In this document: in pieces, positions 63,934 through 64,000 of the stretch
Numbering within the stretch: the first letter of the stretch is position 1
Layout of the letters: every line of letters begins with the position of its first letter
NCBI GenBank assembly: GCA_963825615.1
Contig: CAWGTV010000006.1
Location: 310,001 to 374,000 of the forward strand
Length of the DNA stretch: 64,000 nucleotides
Source of the DNA: JAHEDT01 sp963825615
GTDB lineage: Bacteria; Desulfobacterota; Desulfuromonadia; Desulfuromonadales; BM103
Direction: 5' to 3'
Notes under the pieces: generated by a model
What the model was told of the DNA's origin: nothing
Databases searched by the model: none
What the model saw: the letters and a program-made list of their open reading frames with translations, nothing else
Program-made: the position numbers and the translations under genes

Positions 63934-64000
63934 CGGCCTCCCTAAACATTTCGTCTTTGCGTTAGCTTTTTACTCAGTCCCATTGGATGAACAGATGACT

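Noticed and set aside
1..64000. tRNA, rRNA, insertion sequence or prophage genes
   Set aside because: I looked for tRNA-like cloverleaf ends, transposase and integrase motifs and phage structural proteins and saw none, although a covariance-model search was not possible.

Overview
The window looks like chromosomal DNA of a GC-rich member of the Desulfuromonadia (Geobacter/Desulfuromonas/Pelobacter relatives). This is inferred from the mix of protoporphyrin-dependent heme synthesis genes, a giant lipoprotein cytochrome ending in the CX4CH/CXXCH domain known from Geobacter, flavodiiron protein, EF-P modification genes, a caa3-type oxidase and many PilZ/J-domain/MshEN-type proteins. No tRNA, rRNA, CRISPR array, prophage or insertion sequence was recognised. 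The content is mostly housekeeping; the unusual material is between genes and in one repeat-built cytochrome.

Layout. 0-4.4 kb: LuxR-type regulator, OxlT-like MFS transporter with a long upstream region holding four TTTGCA/TGCAAA palindromes, then divergent efpL(yeiP) and efp. 4.5-14.4 kb: tolC-like/adaptor/RND efflux operon whose last gene overlaps epmA, a J-domain protein, a KamA/EpmB-type radical SAM aminomutase, MauE-like membrane protein, rhodanese, SlyX. 14.6-20.4 kb: sco-ctaD-ctaE-ctaF-ctaC-ctaB, a complete caa3-type oxidase assembly unit. 20.4-24.1 kb: truncated DHH fragment, GGQ release-factor-like protein, ACT regulator, def, hydrolase, DksA/TraR, methyltransferase. 24.2-31 kb: PQQ-type sugar dehydrogenase, a roughly 1213-residue multiheme lipoprotein with about ten 71-residue heme units, a DHH phosphoesterase. 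31-37.6 kb: hemG(Y), epimerase, pepN, NlpC/P60, small acidic protein. 37.9-41 kb: MFS, acyltransferase, CbpA. 41-45 kb: cNMP-binding protein plus mlaC-A-D-F-E. 45-48.6 kb: zinc-ribbon protein, hemH, hemE, AhbC/D-like radical SAM. 48.8-53.5 kb: MshEN-PilT ATPase, nitronate-monooxygenase-like enzyme, two-component system. 53.6-64 kb: quinone oxidoreductase, aroK, PilZ, algH, mltA, priA, fprA, phosphoesterase, aroF, small cytochrome c.

How the genes fit together. Heme supply (hemE, hemH, hemG, ctaB), copper delivery (Sco) and the heme-copper oxidase support respiration alongside an extracellular-type multiheme cytochrome. EF-P, its paralogue EfpL and both EF-P lysine-modifying enzymes lie within 10 kb. 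The Mla genes form a lipid-transport operon for the outer membrane.

Two global features deserve attention. First, intergenic regions repeatedly carry short arrays with a strict 7-bp period but several unrelated unit sequences (ACGAGAA, CGGGACG, TTTTGAA, TTAATGG, TTCTGTA); several start immediately after a stop codon. Second, at least seventeen conserved genes are interrupted by single-base indels, about 26 insertions against 3 deletions by my reading. Every gene returns to one intact frame when these are corrected, which points to sequence error rather than decay. Coordinates for such genes are given as the whole restored span.
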